A model generated the notes under the pieces. That model saw only the letters and a list, made by a program, of their open reading frames with translations, did not search any database and had not been told where the DNA came from. A stretch of DNA of 64,000 bases from Gammaproteobacteria bacterium UBA1119 (GTDB taxonomy: Bacteria; Pseudomonadota; Gammaproteobacteria; Pseudomonadales; Azotimanducaceae): assembly GCA_002313255.1 (NCBI GenBank), contig DCBA01000010.1:63259-127258 (forward strand), read 5' to 3'. The first letter of the stretch is position 1. The number at the start of each line of letters is the position of its first letter. The translations under genes and the position numbers were made by a program. Below, piece by piece: positions 10,236-19,538 of the stretch.

Positions 10236-10876
10236 TTTTCTCAAAGCCAACCTTCATTCGTCGGCGTGGACGGATGACAAACGCGCAACTGGGAGCGCTT
10301 AGTCGTCTGGATCCATTCCTGATGGACCCCGCTGTTGACGCGGCGGAAGTATTTAATCGGCAAGCGCCCACAGCTATGGAAATTGGCTTTGGGATGGGTC
10401 AAGCACTTGTTCATTTTGCCGGCTGTCATCCGGAGTGGAATTGCATTGGAGTGGATGTATATCGTCCGGGAATTGGGTCGCTTGTTCTCCAGTGTGAGCA
10501 AAAAAACATTAAGAACGTACGCATCGTTGAATCCGACGCTTTATCCGTTCTCGAGTGTCTTGAGGACAATTCGATCGAGCTGATTATGGTTTTTTTCCCC
10601 GATCCATGGCCGAAAAAGCACCACCACAAGCGACGTCTCGTAACCCCGGCATTTGCAACCTTAGCTTCAAGTAAACTGAACCCCGGTGGACGGCTGCGGC
10701 TTGCAACAGACTGGTTACCCTACGCCGAAACGATCGTTGAAGCCCTACAAGGTAATCCGGAACTTCACGGTGGCATCTCGGATCGATGGCCACTGCGTCC
10801 CCCGACCAAGTTCGAGGAGCGCGCCCGACAGCTTCGGCATTGCGTTCAAGACTTTTGTTATACGAAGGTTAGATAA
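10232..10876 (+). CDS. trmB: tRNA (guanine46-N7)-methyltransferase
   Basis: SAM-dependent enzyme that forms m7G46 in the variable loop of tRNA. From the TTG at 10232 the protein is 214 residues. The N-terminus FIRRRGRMTNAQ is the usual family opening. The SAM-binding motif EIGFGMGQALVHFA and the signature FFPDPWPKKHHHKRRL, with the catalytic aspartate and adjoining basic residues, are present. The TTG overlaps the stop of the preceding DUF423 gene as TTGA, which implies translational coupling. An upstream extension in frame would lie inside that gene and does not resemble TrmB. It converges on hemW with 46 bases between, where I see no hairpin. Confidence 0.93.
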   Translation: MIFSKPTFIRRRGRMTNAQLGALSRLDPFLMDPAVDAAEVFNRQAPTAMEIGFGMGQALVHFAGCHPEWNCIGVDVYRPGIGSLVLQCEQKNIKNVRIVESDALSVLECLEDNSIELIMVFFPDPWPKKHHHKRRLVTPAFATLASSKLNPGGRLRLATDWLPYAETIVEALQGNPELHGGISDRWPLRPPTKFEERARQLRHCVQDFCYTKVR

Positions 10877-10922
10877 CCCTTTTAGGAACTGGGATCGGTC
10901 AAATATGCTCGGTAAACGGATT

Positions 10923-12017
10923 TCAGTTGAGGAATTGACTAACCACGGCATTTAGTTGGGAGTAGCCTCTTTCCGTCACCTGGAGCCGGCCTGGTTGCAT
11001 GAGTTCCCATGACACGAGTCGATCAACGACGTCAGAAATAACTTCATACGAAAGCCCGGTTGTTTGGGAAAACAGTGACGTTTCGACGCCTTCAGTTAGT
11101 CGGAGGGCGTTCATCATGAATTCAACGGGCAATTCGTCGTGCGATACGTCGACGATTTCGGTCGGCGCACCAGCGAGGTAAAGCCTTGGTTGGCGGGGTT
11201 TCATGGTGCGGATGATTTTGCCGCCTCGACCAATCTTGCCATGCGCGCCAGCACCAATACCGACGTAGTCTCCAAAACGCCAGTAATTCACGTTATGGCG
11301 ACAACGAGCGCCGTCACGTCCAAAAGCAGAGACTTCGTATTGGGAATAGCCGTTTTCCTCCAATAGTTCTCTCCCCGCGTCGTTCATATCGGCCCGGAGA
11401 TCATCCGATGCCAATTTAGGTGGTCGGCGATGGAATTCGGTTCGAGGTTCGATGGTCAGTTGGTACCAAGATAGGTGGTCAGTTCCAAAACTTATGGCAC
11501 GCTCGAGATCGGCCATGGCGCCATCCAAGTTTTGATTCGGTAATCCAAACATGAGGTCGAGATTGACGCTATCAAATCCTGCCGTTAGGGCATTTTCCAC
11601 GGCTTTCGAGGCATCATCAGAGTTATGAACCCGCCCGAGTTTTTTGAGTTGTTCAGGGTCGAAGGATTGCACGCCAATCGAAATTCGGGTTATTCCGGCG
11701 TCCAAATATGCTTCGAAAGCATCGTGTTCTAGCGTTCCTGGGTTCGCCTCCATAGTAATTTCGGGAACGTTTTGACGACCAACTGATTGTAGAAATCGAG
11801 CGAGGGCGTTAGCGGAAAATAAACTTGGCGTTCCGCCGCCTAGATAGATGGTGTCGATACTTTGTCCGGTAGAATCGAGCTCTGAATTGAAGTCCTCCAT
11901 TAGGCGAGATACGTAACCTATTTCATCCAGTTCGCTATGGAGCGGATGTGAGTTGAAATCGCAATAGGGGCATTTGCGCACACACCATGGGAAATGCGTA
12001 TAGAGGCCGAGACCCAT
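10923..12017 (-). CDS. hemW: radical SAM family heme chaperone HemW
   Basis: Often annotated as oxygen-independent coproporphyrinogen III oxidase, but the family is now seen as heme-binding HemW. The 364-residue protein has the radical-SAM cluster motif CVRKCPYCDF near residue 12 (CxxxCxYC), the GGGTPSL motif, EANPGT, and GVQSFD in the core. HemN-specific extra N-terminal sequence is absent, which supports HemW. The ATG at 12017 shares its first base with the rdgB stop TAA. rdgB-hemW is a widely conserved pair. Confidence 0.93.
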   Translation of the reverse strand: MGLGLYTHFPWCVRKCPYCDFNSHPLHSELDEIGYVSRLMEDFNSELDSTGQSIDTIYLGGGTPSLFSANALARFLQSVGRQNVPEITMEANPGTLEHDAFEAYLDAGITRISIGVQSFDPEQLKKLGRVHNSDDASKAVENALTAGFDSVNLDLMFGLPNQNLDGAMADLERAISFGTDHLSWYQLTIEPRTEFHRRPPKLASDDLRADMNDAGRELLEENGYSQYEVSAFGRDGARCRHNVNYWRFGDYVGIGAGAHGKIGRGGKIIRTMKPRQPRLYLAGAPTEIVDVSHDELPVEFMMNALRLTEGVETSLFSQTTGLSYEVISDVVDRLVSWELMQPGRLQVTERGYSQLNAVVSQFLN

Positions 12018-12622
12018 TAAATCTGTGCTCGCCGATCTTGAATTGACCGAATGAGGTTTGTTGAGGCAATGGCGCGATGGCTTAAGCGGTTCTTTAATTC
12101 TGGCTCCATCTGCGCGGCTGTTATTTGGAAGCCTTTGGCTACAAAAAGAGGATCGTAACCAAAACCGTTATTTCCTTTCGCCTCATCCGCAATGTTTCCA
12201 TGCCACTCGCCAAAAGCCACGATAGGCGTTGGGTCTTCTGAGTGAAGAAGAAAAACGAGTGTGCAAAAAAAATACGCCCGCCGACTTTCGGAGTTGCGAA
12301 GGGCTTCTAAAAGCTTCAAGTTGTTCTTTTCCGGGTTCGCGGACGTGCCGGCGTAGCGAGCCGAATAAATGCCTGGAGCGCCATTCAACGATGGGACCAC
12401 TAACCCCGAATCGTCCGCCAGTGTCGGTAACGACGTCAGTCGACTTGCGTGTCGTGCCTTGAGCAGAGCGTTTTCTAGGAACGAAGCGCCGGTTTCAGGG
12501 ATGGCGTCTATCTTATAGTGCGATTGTGGTCTCAGCTCGAATTCGATGGACGAGAGTAACAGCTTGAATTCGTCGAGCTTGCCCTTACTACCACTAGCTA
12601 GTACGGCGGTTTGAAAACGCAT
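12017..12622 (-). CDS. rdgB: dITP/XTP pyrophosphatase (RdgB/HAM1)
   Basis: Hydrolyses non-canonical purine triphosphates (dITP, XTP) to monophosphates and so keeps them out of DNA. The 201-residue protein has the substrate-binding motif ASGSKGKLDEF at the N-terminus, where the family consensus is usually (T/S)xNxxK. It also has ALLKARHAS, the LADDSGL motif, APGIYSARYAG and FGYDPLF. The start is an ATG at 12622. It couples to hemW through TAATG. The 131-base gap to metW contains an AGACCTG/CAGGTCT repeat but no convincing promoter. Confidence 0.95.
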   Translation of the reverse strand: MRFQTAVLASGSKGKLDEFKLLLSSIEFELRPQSHYKIDAIPETGASFLENALLKARHASRLTSLPTLADDSGLVVPSLNGAPGIYSARYAGTSANPEKNNLKLLEALRNSESRRAYFFCTLVFLLHSEDPTPIVAFGEWHGNIADEAKGNNGFGYDPLFVAKGFQITAAQMEPELKNRLSHRAIASTNLIRSIQDRRAQI

Positions 12623-12753
12623 CCCCTCACCTTAATGCTTTTCAATGACGCCGAGAAAAAAATGCGAGACCTGCTTGAATTATGGCGGCCATTAAATTTG
12701 AGTTAGCTTCGAGAGATTTTTCAGGTCTAACCAAAAGGCATAACACGGTTGTT

Positions 12754-13350
12754 TCACAACGCCCGGCCGAGTCGATAGAACGCAATTGCGCCGAAAAGAT
12801 TTGGGAACCGCTTCATTAGGGAGCCTGTCTTGTAAGAAGAACTAAAGACTAGTCGCTGGATAACACGTAGATCCTTTTCTTCGCAGAGTTGTTCGAAATC
12901 CAAAAACGTGCAGGGTCGAATATTTGGGGTATCAAACCAGCGGTGAGGTATTGGCTGGGATACCGGGACGTTGCCACTGGTAAGCATTCGCACACGGTGT
13001 CCCCAGTAGCCGAAGTTAGGGAACGTTACGATGCACTCTTCGCCTATTCGTAACATCTCGTCAAGCAATTGGTGCGGAGAATCGATAGCTTGAAGTGTCT
13101 CGGTCATCACCACCATATCAAAACTTTTATCGGTAAAGCGTTGTAGACCTTCATTTAGATCGTGTTCGACGACGTTGATCCCTCGCTGGATACAAGCAGC
13201 GATTTCGTCTGCGTCGTTTTCGATTCCGTAGCCTAGAATGTTCTTGGCGTGTGCCAGATGCTCCAACAATTCACCGCTACCACAACCAAGATCGAGTACA
13301 CGGGCGTCGCGCTTAATAAGGTTTGCGATAATTCTAAGATCTTCTCTCAT
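12754..13350 (-). CDS. metW: methionine biosynthesis protein MetW
   Basis: Small class-I SAM-dependent methyltransferase-fold protein that accompanies MetX in many proteobacteria and is needed for full homoserine acyltransferase activity in some. The 198 residues include the SAM motif [15 protein letters not shown] near residue 20, the acidic YGIENDADE and the family signature [11 protein letters not shown] with [11 protein letters not shown]. The ATG at 13350 overlaps the metX stop as ATGA, so MetX and MetW are made together. The exact biochemical role is inferred from the family. Confidence 0.95.
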   Translation of the reverse strand: MREDLRIIANLIKRDARVLDLGCGSGELLEHLAHAKNILGYGIENDADEIAACIQRGINVVEHDLNEGLQRFTDKSFDMVVMTETLQAIDSPHQLLDEMLRIGEECIVTFPNFGYWGHRVRMLTSGNVPVSQPIPHRWFDTPNIRPCTFLDFEQLCEEKDLRVIQRLVFSSSYKTGSLMKRFPNLFGAIAFYRLGRAL

Positions 13351-14495
13351 AAGTCACGTTCCCGCGCGATGCGGCCCATGTAGGCGTGTAAAACGCCAAA
13401 ATAACGGGGTATCGGTAATAGAAAGGAATCGTGCCCGAAGGTCGATTCGATAGTCGTGCTTATTACATCTTTACCGGCGGCGATGAGCGCGTCAACGATT
13501 GTATCGGAGCGTTCCGGGGCAAATCGCCAGTCCGAGGTAAAGGAAGCAACCAAGAATTTCGCTTTTGCATTGGCGAGGGCTCTAACTAGGTCATCGTTGA
13601 ATTCACGAGCGGGATCGAAATAATCGAGTGCTCGAGTCATAAGTATGTACGTATTAGCGTCAAACAATTTCGAGAATGTTTCCCCTTGATAGTGAAGATA
13701 ACTTTCTACCTGAAATTCAACGTCCTGCCCTAGCGCAATATCGCCAGACTTCAGCTCTCGACCAAATCTGTCGCCCATCGCGTCGTCGGAAAGATAGGTG
13801 ACGTGACCGACCATTCGTGCCAATCCAAGGCCTCTCTCGGGATTTACTCCCCTTGTTTGGTAGTGCCCGCCGTTAAATTCTGGATCGCTGGAAATAGCGA
13901 ACCGCGCAATCTCATTGAAGGCGATGTTTTGTGCGGAAAGCTTTGGTGTGCATGCGATGAGTAGGGCGTGCGCCACTCGATCCGGGTAATCGATGGTCCA
14001 TTGCATTGCCTGCATGCCGCCGAGACTTCCCCCGATGACGGCGGCGAACTTATCGATCCCAAGCGTTTGCGCAAGCATGTGTTGGGTTTGGACCCAATCT
14101 TTAACGGTTACAGTGGGGAAAGTGGGACCGTAGATCTCGCCTGTATCGGGATTAATAGAAGTCGGTCCGGTGGTTCCGTGGCAGCCACCGAGATTGTTCA
14201 GGCTCAACACGTAAAAGTGATCGGTGTCGATAGGTTTGCCGGGACCGATACAGTTGTCCCACCATCCTGGTTTTGTGTCTTCGCGAGTGTGATAGCCAGC
14301 GGCGTGATGGTGTCCGGATAGAGCGTGGCAGATTAGAACAGCGTTATTACGTTCTTCGTTGAGTCTCCCATAGGTTTCATATACGAGTTCAAATCCAGGT
14401 AATTTCGCACCGGATTGCAGCGTAATCGACGAGTCAAACCGGTGGGATAGTGGCTTGACCAACCCAACGGAGTTGTCGGGTATCTCTGAGGCCAT
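13347..14495 (-). CDS. metX: homoserine O-acyltransferase MetX
   Basis: Acylates homoserine, the first committed step of methionine synthesis. The alpha/beta hydrolase fold is visible: the oxyanion-side motif [14 protein letters not shown], the nucleophile elbow [12 protein letters not shown] with the catalytic serine, the aspartate in SFTSDWRF and the catalytic histidine in FGHDSFLL near the C-terminus. The 382 residues are typical. Gammaproteobacterial MetX proteins paired with MetW are often succinyltransferases, but the acyl donor cannot be fixed by eye. The start is an ATG at 14495. It is followed by metW. Confidence 0.94.
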   Translation of the reverse strand: MASEIPDNSVGLVKPLSHRFDSSITLQSGAKLPGFELVYETYGRLNEERNNAVLICHALSGHHHAAGYHTREDTKPGWWDNCIGPGKPIDTDHFYVLSLNNLGGCHGTTGPTSINPDTGEIYGPTFPTVTVKDWVQTQHMLAQTLGIDKFAAVIGGSLGGMQAMQWTIDYPDRVAHALLIACTPKLSAQNIAFNEIARFAISSDPEFNGGHYQTRGVNPERGLGLARMVGHVTYLSDDAMGDRFGRELKSGDIALGQDVEFQVESYLHYQGETFSKLFDANTYILMTRALDYFDPAREFNDDLVRALANAKAKFLVASFTSDWRFAPERSDTIVDALIAAGKDVISTTIESTFGHDSFLLPIPRYFGVLHAYMGRIARERDL

Positions 14496-14579
14496 ACAGA
14501 ATACGAACCAATACCGAAAATCGGACGCGGAGTCTAAAACACCCCTTGGCTAAGCACCAATTAACGCGAAGGGTATCAA

Positions 14580-15146
14580 CTACAAGAGCAACCCAGGTAG
14601 AAGCCATCGTTGAATTATCCAAAGAATGACGATGGTGATCATTGGTGATAAGTCGATCATGCTGACTGGCGGCAACAATTTTTTTGCTGGACGCAGTACC
14701 GGTTCGCAAATTTGATTGAGTAACGTCGTCGCTGGGGATCGCGACCCATGGATGATGCCGAACTGAACAAGCCAACTCAGTGCAATCGAAATGAAAATCG
14801 TGAAGAGAAAAATTGAGACGAGCAGATCAAGGGTTTGGTACAGCTCGAAACGGGTCAATTTCCACCAATCAATAGTTTCAATTTCGCCGCGGGAAAAAAT
14901 ATTGGTGAGGTCGGCGAGTGTGTAGGCGATCAACGTAGCGCCAAACGACGCTAAATCTAAGTTCCTGTAGGTTGGTAGGACTTGCCGGACAACTAGCAAT
15001 ATGGGATTTGTAAAACGGACAATCGCGCTCGAAATCGGGTTGTAGAAATCGGCGTGTACCGCCTGCAGGACAAACCGCATTAAGAAAAGGAATGCGAAAA
15101 TGCTCAACACCAGTTGCACAACAAATACGATTGGCTCAAGCATCAT
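14580..15146 (-). CDS. yggT: YggT family inner-membrane protein
   Basis: A 188-residue membrane protein made of two YggT repeats. Each repeat has two TM helices with the motif FLMRFVLQ / NPISSAIVRFTNPILLVVRQVLP in the first half and ALSWLVQFG / QICEPVLRPAKKLLPP in the second. The function is not firmly established; roles in osmotic or shape control have been proposed for relatives. The start is one of two adjacent ATGs at 15146/15143, overlapping the proC stop by 11 bases. A longer frame from 15191 runs inside proC and is not YggT-like. The order yggS-proC-yggT is widely conserved. Confidence 0.92.
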   Translation of the reverse strand: MMLEPIVFVVQLVLSIFAFLFLMRFVLQAVHADFYNPISSAIVRFTNPILLVVRQVLPTYRNLDLASFGATLIAYTLADLTNIFSRGEIETIDWWKLTRFELYQTLDLLVSIFLFTIFISIALSWLVQFGIIHGSRSPATTLLNQICEPVLRPAKKLLPPVSMIDLSPMITIVILWIIQRWLLPGLLL

Positions 15147-15951
15147 TATCGACCTCTTGTGATAACTCAATAGAACGTTCGCGAGCTTCAAAGATGGCGC
15201 GAACGATCGTCCCTTGCATGTCTTCGCGGTTAAAGACGGCGATCGCCCTCTCTGTAGTTCCCCCCGGCGACGTCACATTCTGTCTAAGTATCTCGAGGTC
15301 CTCATCCCTACTTATTGCCATCTTAGCCCCACCTAGCGCAGTTTTTAGAGTGAGTTTGCGCGCGATTTCAGGAATCAAGCCGAGTTCGATAGCTGCCTTA
15401 ATCATGGACTCGATCAGGTAAAAGAAATAGGCAGGTCCGCTTCCCGAAATCGCGGTAACTGCATCTAGGTCAGCGTCTTCTTTAAACCACAATACGTCAC
15501 CCACGCAAACGAGAATACGGTGTGCCAACTCCGCTTGAGGGTCGGTGGTTCGGGTATTTCGTACAAGACCACTGATTCCAGCACCGATTAATGCCGGGGT
15601 GTTGGGCATACAGCGCACGATCGATACAGTCTCACCGAACCAAGCGTTGAGGGCACTAAGTGGGATACCGGCTGCAATCGACAATACCAACTGGTGCGTG
15701 ATTAATGGTGCGATTTCTAACGCGACCGATCGAATGATCTGTGGTTTAACGGCCAATACAACGACGTCTGCGCCGGCAACAGCGCGTTTATTATCCGCAG
15801 TGGTTTTGATTTCTGATTTCGCGAAGCGGTCGAGTTGGGATGCGATTGGGTCAGCAACGATGACGCTTGGGGGTCTGTCCGCACCAAGAAGGCCAATCGC
15901 CAATGCGTATGCCATGTTGCCTCCACCAATGAAGGCAATCTGATTGCTCAT
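15136..15951 (-). CDS. proC: pyrroline-5-carboxylate reductase
   Basis: Reduces pyrroline-5-carboxylate to proline with NAD(P)H. From the ATG at 15951 it has 271 residues, starting MSNQIAFIGGGNMAYALA, which contains the dinucleotide-binding GxGxxA/G motif. The conserved AVKPQ, CMPNTPALIGAGISG and AISGSGPAYFF segments and the C-terminal signature NVTSPGGTTERAI are clear. The ATG overlaps the yggS stop (ATGA). An upstream extension to 16062 in the same frame is overlap with yggS and is discarded. Confidence 0.96.
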   Translation of the reverse strand: MSNQIAFIGGGNMAYALAIGLLGADRPPSVIVADPIASQLDRFAKSEIKTTADNKRAVAGADVVVLAVKPQIIRSVALEIAPLITHQLVLSIAAGIPLSALNAWFGETVSIVRCMPNTPALIGAGISGLVRNTRTTDPQAELAHRILVCVGDVLWFKEDADLDAVTAISGSGPAYFFYLIESMIKAAIELGLIPEIARKLTLKTALGGAKMAISRDEDLEILRQNVTSPGGTTERAIAVFNREDMQGTIVRAIFEARERSIELSQEVDNDA

Positions 15952-16643
15952 TGCAGTGATCCTCTTGGCCCAAAGAGAACTGTTCCCAGTCTCAATAAGG
16001 TTGCGCCCTCTGCCACCGCGATAGCGAAATCGTTGGACATGCCCATTGAAAGAGTGTCCCAATTATCGTCGCCAATATCGCGGTACTTTCGGAATAGTTC
16101 TGCTGCTTGGCGAAATCCTTCTTGGATGAAAGAGCTGTCAGAGTTTGGTTTTGGGATGGTCATAAAACCTCGGACGCGTAGGTGCGTTAGTTGCTTGGTA
16201 TGTCGTAGTAGCTCTTCCACGTCTCGTGCTGATACCCCTGATTTTTGAACCTCCTCATCGAGGTTAAGTTGCAAGCACACGTTTAATGGATTGTTGGGCC
16301 GAAACTCGGCCCTGGCAGCGTTAAGTCGGGACGCGATGTTCGCTCTATCAATACTGTGGACCCACTGGAAGTATCGAGCCAGGTCCTTGGTCTTATTGGA
16401 TTGAATTCCTCCGATATAATGCCAAGTAAGCGGCAGATCCCGTAGTTCATGTATTTTTTGGACCGCTTCTTGAACATAGTTTTCGCCAAAGTTTTCGATG
16501 CCCGAATCGTATGCGAGGCGGATCTCGGCACTGCTTCGAGTCTTCGAGACCGCTAACACGCGCACAGAGCCGTTGCCTCGACCACTACTATCGCAAGCAA
16601 CTTTAATTGCATGGTGAACCATTTGTATTTGTTCGTGGATCAC
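15948..16643 (-). CDS. yggS: pyridoxal phosphate homeostasis protein (PLPBP, YggS)
   Basis: PLP-binding alanine-racemase-fold protein without known catalysis that balances vitamin B6 and amino-acid pools. The 231-residue protein contains the PLP lysine in LAVSKTRS near residue 33, FGENYVQEA, WHYIGGIQSNKTKD and SMGMSNDFAIAVAEGATLLRLGTVLFG, all characteristic. It starts with GTG at 16643 and leads the yggS-proC-yggT run. The 65-base gap to ruvX shows nothing definite. Confidence 0.96.
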   Translation of the reverse strand: MIHEQIQMVHHAIKVACDSSGRGNGSVRVLAVSKTRSSAEIRLAYDSGIENFGENYVQEAVQKIHELRDLPLTWHYIGGIQSNKTKDLARYFQWVHSIDRANIASRLNAARAEFRPNNPLNVCLQLNLDEEVQKSGVSARDVEELLRHTKQLTHLRVRGFMTIPKPNSDSSFIQEGFRQAAELFRKYRDIGDDNWDTLSMGMSNDFAIAVAEGATLLRLGTVLFGPRGSLQ

Positions 16644-16708
16644 TTTCGATTTCGATGAGTCGTTTCAATATGGTTTGGCAAAGTTTAATCCTCACGTTTT
16701 GAAATAGC

Positions 16709-17113
16709 TTAATCAGGTTGGTTTTCCTGCAGTGTGCTTAACCATGTTTCGGCAATAATTGTTGCGGCCATCGCATGATTCGATGTCTTCCCACCACGAG
16801 TACGATCGATGGCTTCGAACGACGATAGCCGCTCATCGGCGAATTGGACTCGAACTCCGTACCGTTTGCCAAGATCGCTTCCGAAACGCCTGGATTCGAC
16901 CGACATTTCGGATTCGGTATCGTCCATGTTAAGGGGTAAGCCGACCACCAGTGTCTCGGGTTCCCATTGCGCGACAATCGGATCGATCGTTGCCCAACTA
17001 GGCCGACCTTTTTTTGCTCGTGCTGTAGTTAAGGGAGTGGCAGTCCCGTGACGCGGCTCGGCGACTGCGATGCCGATCCAGGTCTTGCCATAATCAAACG
17101 CAAGGATCGCCAA
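16709..17113 (-). CDS. yqgF: putative pre-16S rRNA nuclease YqgF/RuvX
   Basis: RNase H-like fold protein implicated in 16S rRNA 5'-end maturation and formerly suggested as a Holliday-junction resolvase. The 134 residues start MAILAFDYGKTWIGIA, where the family usually has FDFGTKRIG. VGLPLNMD and the catalytic-site aspartate/glutamate in FADERLSS are present. The start codon is TTG at 17113, two bases past the end of yqgE. The frame has no better upstream start that leaves yqgE intact. yqgE-yqgF-gshB clustering is normal. Confidence 0.93.
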   Translation of the reverse strand: MAILAFDYGKTWIGIAVAEPRHGTATPLTTARAKKGRPSWATIDPIVAQWEPETLVVGLPLNMDDTESEMSVESRRFGSDLGKRYGVRVQFADERLSSFEAIDRTRGGKTSNHAMAATIIAETWLSTLQENQPD

Positions 17114-17115
17114 AA

Positions 17116-17670
17116 TCAGGCGTGGCCTAAATGAGGCGACATCAACTGAAAATTTATGCCTAGGGACTTTGCCGCGACATCAACGCGCTTATGAAAAGGT
17201 GTGTCGAATAGGATTTCGTTGGTGGCCGGGACCGTTAACCAGGCGTTGTCTGCCAATTCGCTCTCGAGCTGTCCTTCGCCCCAACCGGCGTATCCGAGGG
17301 TCACAATAAAATGCTCTGGGCCGTCGCCGGTGCCTATTATTTCAAGAATATCCCGCGACGCTGTTAACAGCAGATCGTTTCCGATGGGCATACTGCCGCT
17401 TGTTTGAACGTCGGTGCTGTGGAGAACGAACCCGCGTTCCTGTTGTACCGGTCCGCCCTCTACGACGACCAAGTCGGCATCGACGTTGGTCGCGCAGTCA
17501 AATTTTTTCAGGAGTTCGGTGAGAGCGAGGTCTGTAGGCCTATTTATCATCAAGCCCAGCGCCCCTTGTTCGTTATGATCGCAGATATACGTGAGGGTAT
17601 TACCAAAGTAGGTTCCCGTTTGATTGGGCATGGCCAGCAGCAATTGGTGCTGAAGGGATGAAGAAATCAC
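17116..17670 (-). CDS. yqgE: YqgE/AlgH family protein (UPF0301)
   Basis: A 184-residue cytosolic protein of the UPF0301 family, named AlgH in Pseudomonas for an alginate regulatory phenotype; the molecular role is unclear. Family hallmarks are HQLLLAMPNQTGTYFGNTLTYICDHNEQGALGLMINRP (residues about 8-45), GGPVQQERGFVLHS and LGYAGWGEGQLESEL. The GTG start at 17670 shares a base with the gshB TAG stop, so translation is coupled. It sits in the usual gshB-yqgE-yqgF order. Confidence 0.95.
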   Translation of the reverse strand: MISSSLQHQLLLAMPNQTGTYFGNTLTYICDHNEQGALGLMINRPTDLALTELLKKFDCATNVDADLVVVEGGPVQQERGFVLHSTDVQTSGSMPIGNDLLLTASRDILEIIGTGDGPEHFIVTLGYAGWGEGQLESELADNAWLTVPATNEILFDTPFHKRVDVAAKSLGINFQLMSPHLGHA

Positions 17671-18653
17671 TAGGAAGCTTCGGGTAGTTTTTGTTCAATC
17701 GCGTCGAGGAGCGTTGACGCAATGTCCAATCCAAAAAACGCATCGAGTTCTCGGACGCAGGTTGGACAGGTGACATTTACTTCGGTCAGATAATCACCGA
17801 TCACGTCGATACCGACGAAAGTTAACCCTCGGGCGCGAAGTTCGGGCCCTAATGCTTTGGCAATTTCTTTATCGCGGAGACTTAATGGTTGCCCGACGCC
17901 TGTACCGCCGGCGGCAAGATTTCCACGAGTCTCGCCTGAGGCAGGAATGCGAGCCAGTGCGTATGGCAGAGGTTCACCGTCGATTAACAGGATACGTTTG
18001 TCTCCTTCGGCGATTTCCGGAATGTATCTTTGCGCCATTATTTGACGCCTGCCGTTGTCCGTCAGCGTCTCAATGATGACCCGAAGATTTGGGTCGTTTT
18101 TACTGGCGCGAAAGATACTCATTCCGCCCATACCATCGAGTTTTTTAAAGATCACGTCACCCTGGTCGCGATGGAATGCTAATAGCAAATCCTCGCGACA
18201 CGAAACCAGGGAAGGGGGCTGATATTTGGCAAACCTCGTAGCGAAGAACTTTTCATTGCAATCTCGAAGACTACGGGGGTCATTGACGACCAAAGCACCT
18301 TCGGATTGGCCGCGCTCTAGGAGGTAAGTCGAATAAATGTAGTCCATGTCGAATGGTGGGTCCTTGCGCATCATAACGATATCGATCTCACCGAGTGCGT
18401 ATGTTTCCTCTTCCCCGCACAGGAACCACTGCGCGCAAGCGTGAGCAGGGTCTAACGTTTCGACAAAGCCTTCTTCCAGTCGCAAATTGCGGGCCAGGGC
18501 GATGACGCGTTCTCCGTCCCATACGAGCCCACTTTGTTCGAGAACACTGACCTGCCATCCACGTCGTTGGGCCGCACGGACCATCGCCAGCGTCGAATCT
18601 TTTTTTAGATTCAACGTTTCAAGGGGATCGATCACAAACGCGATGTGGACCAT
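17670..18653 (-). CDS. gshB: glutathione synthetase
   Basis: ATP-grasp ligase that adds glycine to gamma-glutamylcysteine. The 327 residues show HIAFVIDPLETLNLKKDST at the N-terminus, MRKDPPFDMDYIYSTYLLE near residue 94, the ATP-grasp loop VIFKKLDGMGGMSIFR, LLIDGEPLPYALARIP and LTEVNVTCPT near the end. In E. coli the last is EINVTSPT, so cysteine replaces the serine. The start is an ATG at 18653. The 168-base upstream gap contains a perfect 13-base palindrome GCGTAAATTACGC (18680-18692) of unknown meaning. Confidence 0.96.
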   Translation of the reverse strand: MVHIAFVIDPLETLNLKKDSTLAMVRAAQRRGWQVSVLEQSGLVWDGERVIALARNLRLEEGFVETLDPAHACAQWFLCGEEETYALGEIDIVMMRKDPPFDMDYIYSTYLLERGQSEGALVVNDPRSLRDCNEKFFATRFAKYQPPSLVSCREDLLLAFHRDQGDVIFKKLDGMGGMSIFRASKNDPNLRVIIETLTDNGRRQIMAQRYIPEIAEGDKRILLIDGEPLPYALARIPASGETRGNLAAGGTGVGQPLSLRDKEIAKALGPELRARGLTFVGIDVIGDYLTEVNVTCPTCVRELDAFFGLDIASTLLDAIEQKLPEAS

Positions 18654-18821
18654 GTCGACGAGCCGTTTGTTTTAGTGATGCGTAAATTACGCAGAACGCC
18701 TGCGAGCGGCAATAGAAAACATGGAAATGGCGAGTCGATCATGAGAATGCGCCTGTCCCCGTACTCTTGTGGTGCATAACAAAGGATAAAGAACACCGCA
18801 GTTTTACCCGATCAACGGAAT

Positions 18822-19538
18822 TCATACTTGGGGGACCTCCCATTGCCATCTTTGTCGTATGGAGGACAACGCGACAGCGGCGGCGGTTGCGGTGCGTAGA
18901 ATGATGGGACCGAGGCCAACCGCTTCAAAACCGGCTTCGCTGGCTAGTTGAAGTTCATTAGGCGACCAGTCGCCTTCGGGTCCGACGGCAATGCAAGTAT
19001 TCGTTAAATCAGTCGAAAATTCGGTTGCTTCGGTTTCGGGTACTGCGATCAGTTTTCGATCACAATCACAGCGGTTCGCGGCAGATTCGAGATCTTCGCC
19101 AATGCGAAGTTCGGGTATCCAGACCCTACCGCATTGTTCGGCTGCGTGGCTTATGACATTGGTAAGGCGTTCAGGCTTAGGTAGTCGAGTTTGGGTCCGG
19201 TCTGCGTTGATCACGTTGATATGGGTCGCGCCGAGTTCAGTAGCCTGTTGAACGATGGTTTCGATACGGTATTTGACGAGTGCGATTAGCAGAACTAATC
19301 GAGGGGTTGGAGTGGGAATAGAACGAGACAAGGCCCCAAGTTGGAGCACGGCGGATCGCGAGTCCGCAACCGTCATCTGTGCTTCGTATTCTTGTCCGAA
19401 CCCGTCAAAACAAAGTATTGAATTGCCGATCTGCAGACGCAGAACGCGCACAAGGTAGCTTGAACTTTCCGGGCTCAGCGCGAGACTCAAGCCGGGGCTC
19501 AGCGTTATTCTCTTGGGGTCAACGTAGAGACGTTTCAA
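18822..19538 (-). CDS. rsmE: 16S rRNA (uracil1498-N3)-methyltransferase
   Basis: SPOUT-class methyltransferase that forms m3U1498 in 16S rRNA. The 238-residue protein has the N-terminal PUA-like domain and then the knot region with IVQQATELGATHINVINADRTQ, SHAAEQCGR, AVGPEGDWSPNELQLASEAGF and GLGPIILRTATAAAVALS. These are the family signatures (IGPEGG.., LG.RILRTETA). It starts with TTG at 19538, overlapping the metF stop as TTGA. In many gammaproteobacteria rsmE neighbours gshB, as here. Confidence 0.95.
   Translation of the reverse strand: MKRLYVDPKRITLSPGLSLALSPESSSYLVRVLRLQIGNSILCFDGFGQEYEAQMTVADSRSAVLQLGALSRSIPTPTPRLVLLIALVKYRIETIVQQATELGATHINVINADRTQTRLPKPERLTNVISHAAEQCGRVWIPELRIGEDLESAANRCDCDRKLIAVPETEATEFSTDLTNTCIAVGPEGDWSPNELQLASEAGFEAVGLGPIILRTATAAAVALSSIRQRWQWEVPQV

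Noticed and set aside
12660..12740. AGACCTG / CAGGTCT inverted repeat between rdgB and metW
   Set aside because: Arms are only seven bases and about 50 bases apart, so it is likely to be chance.
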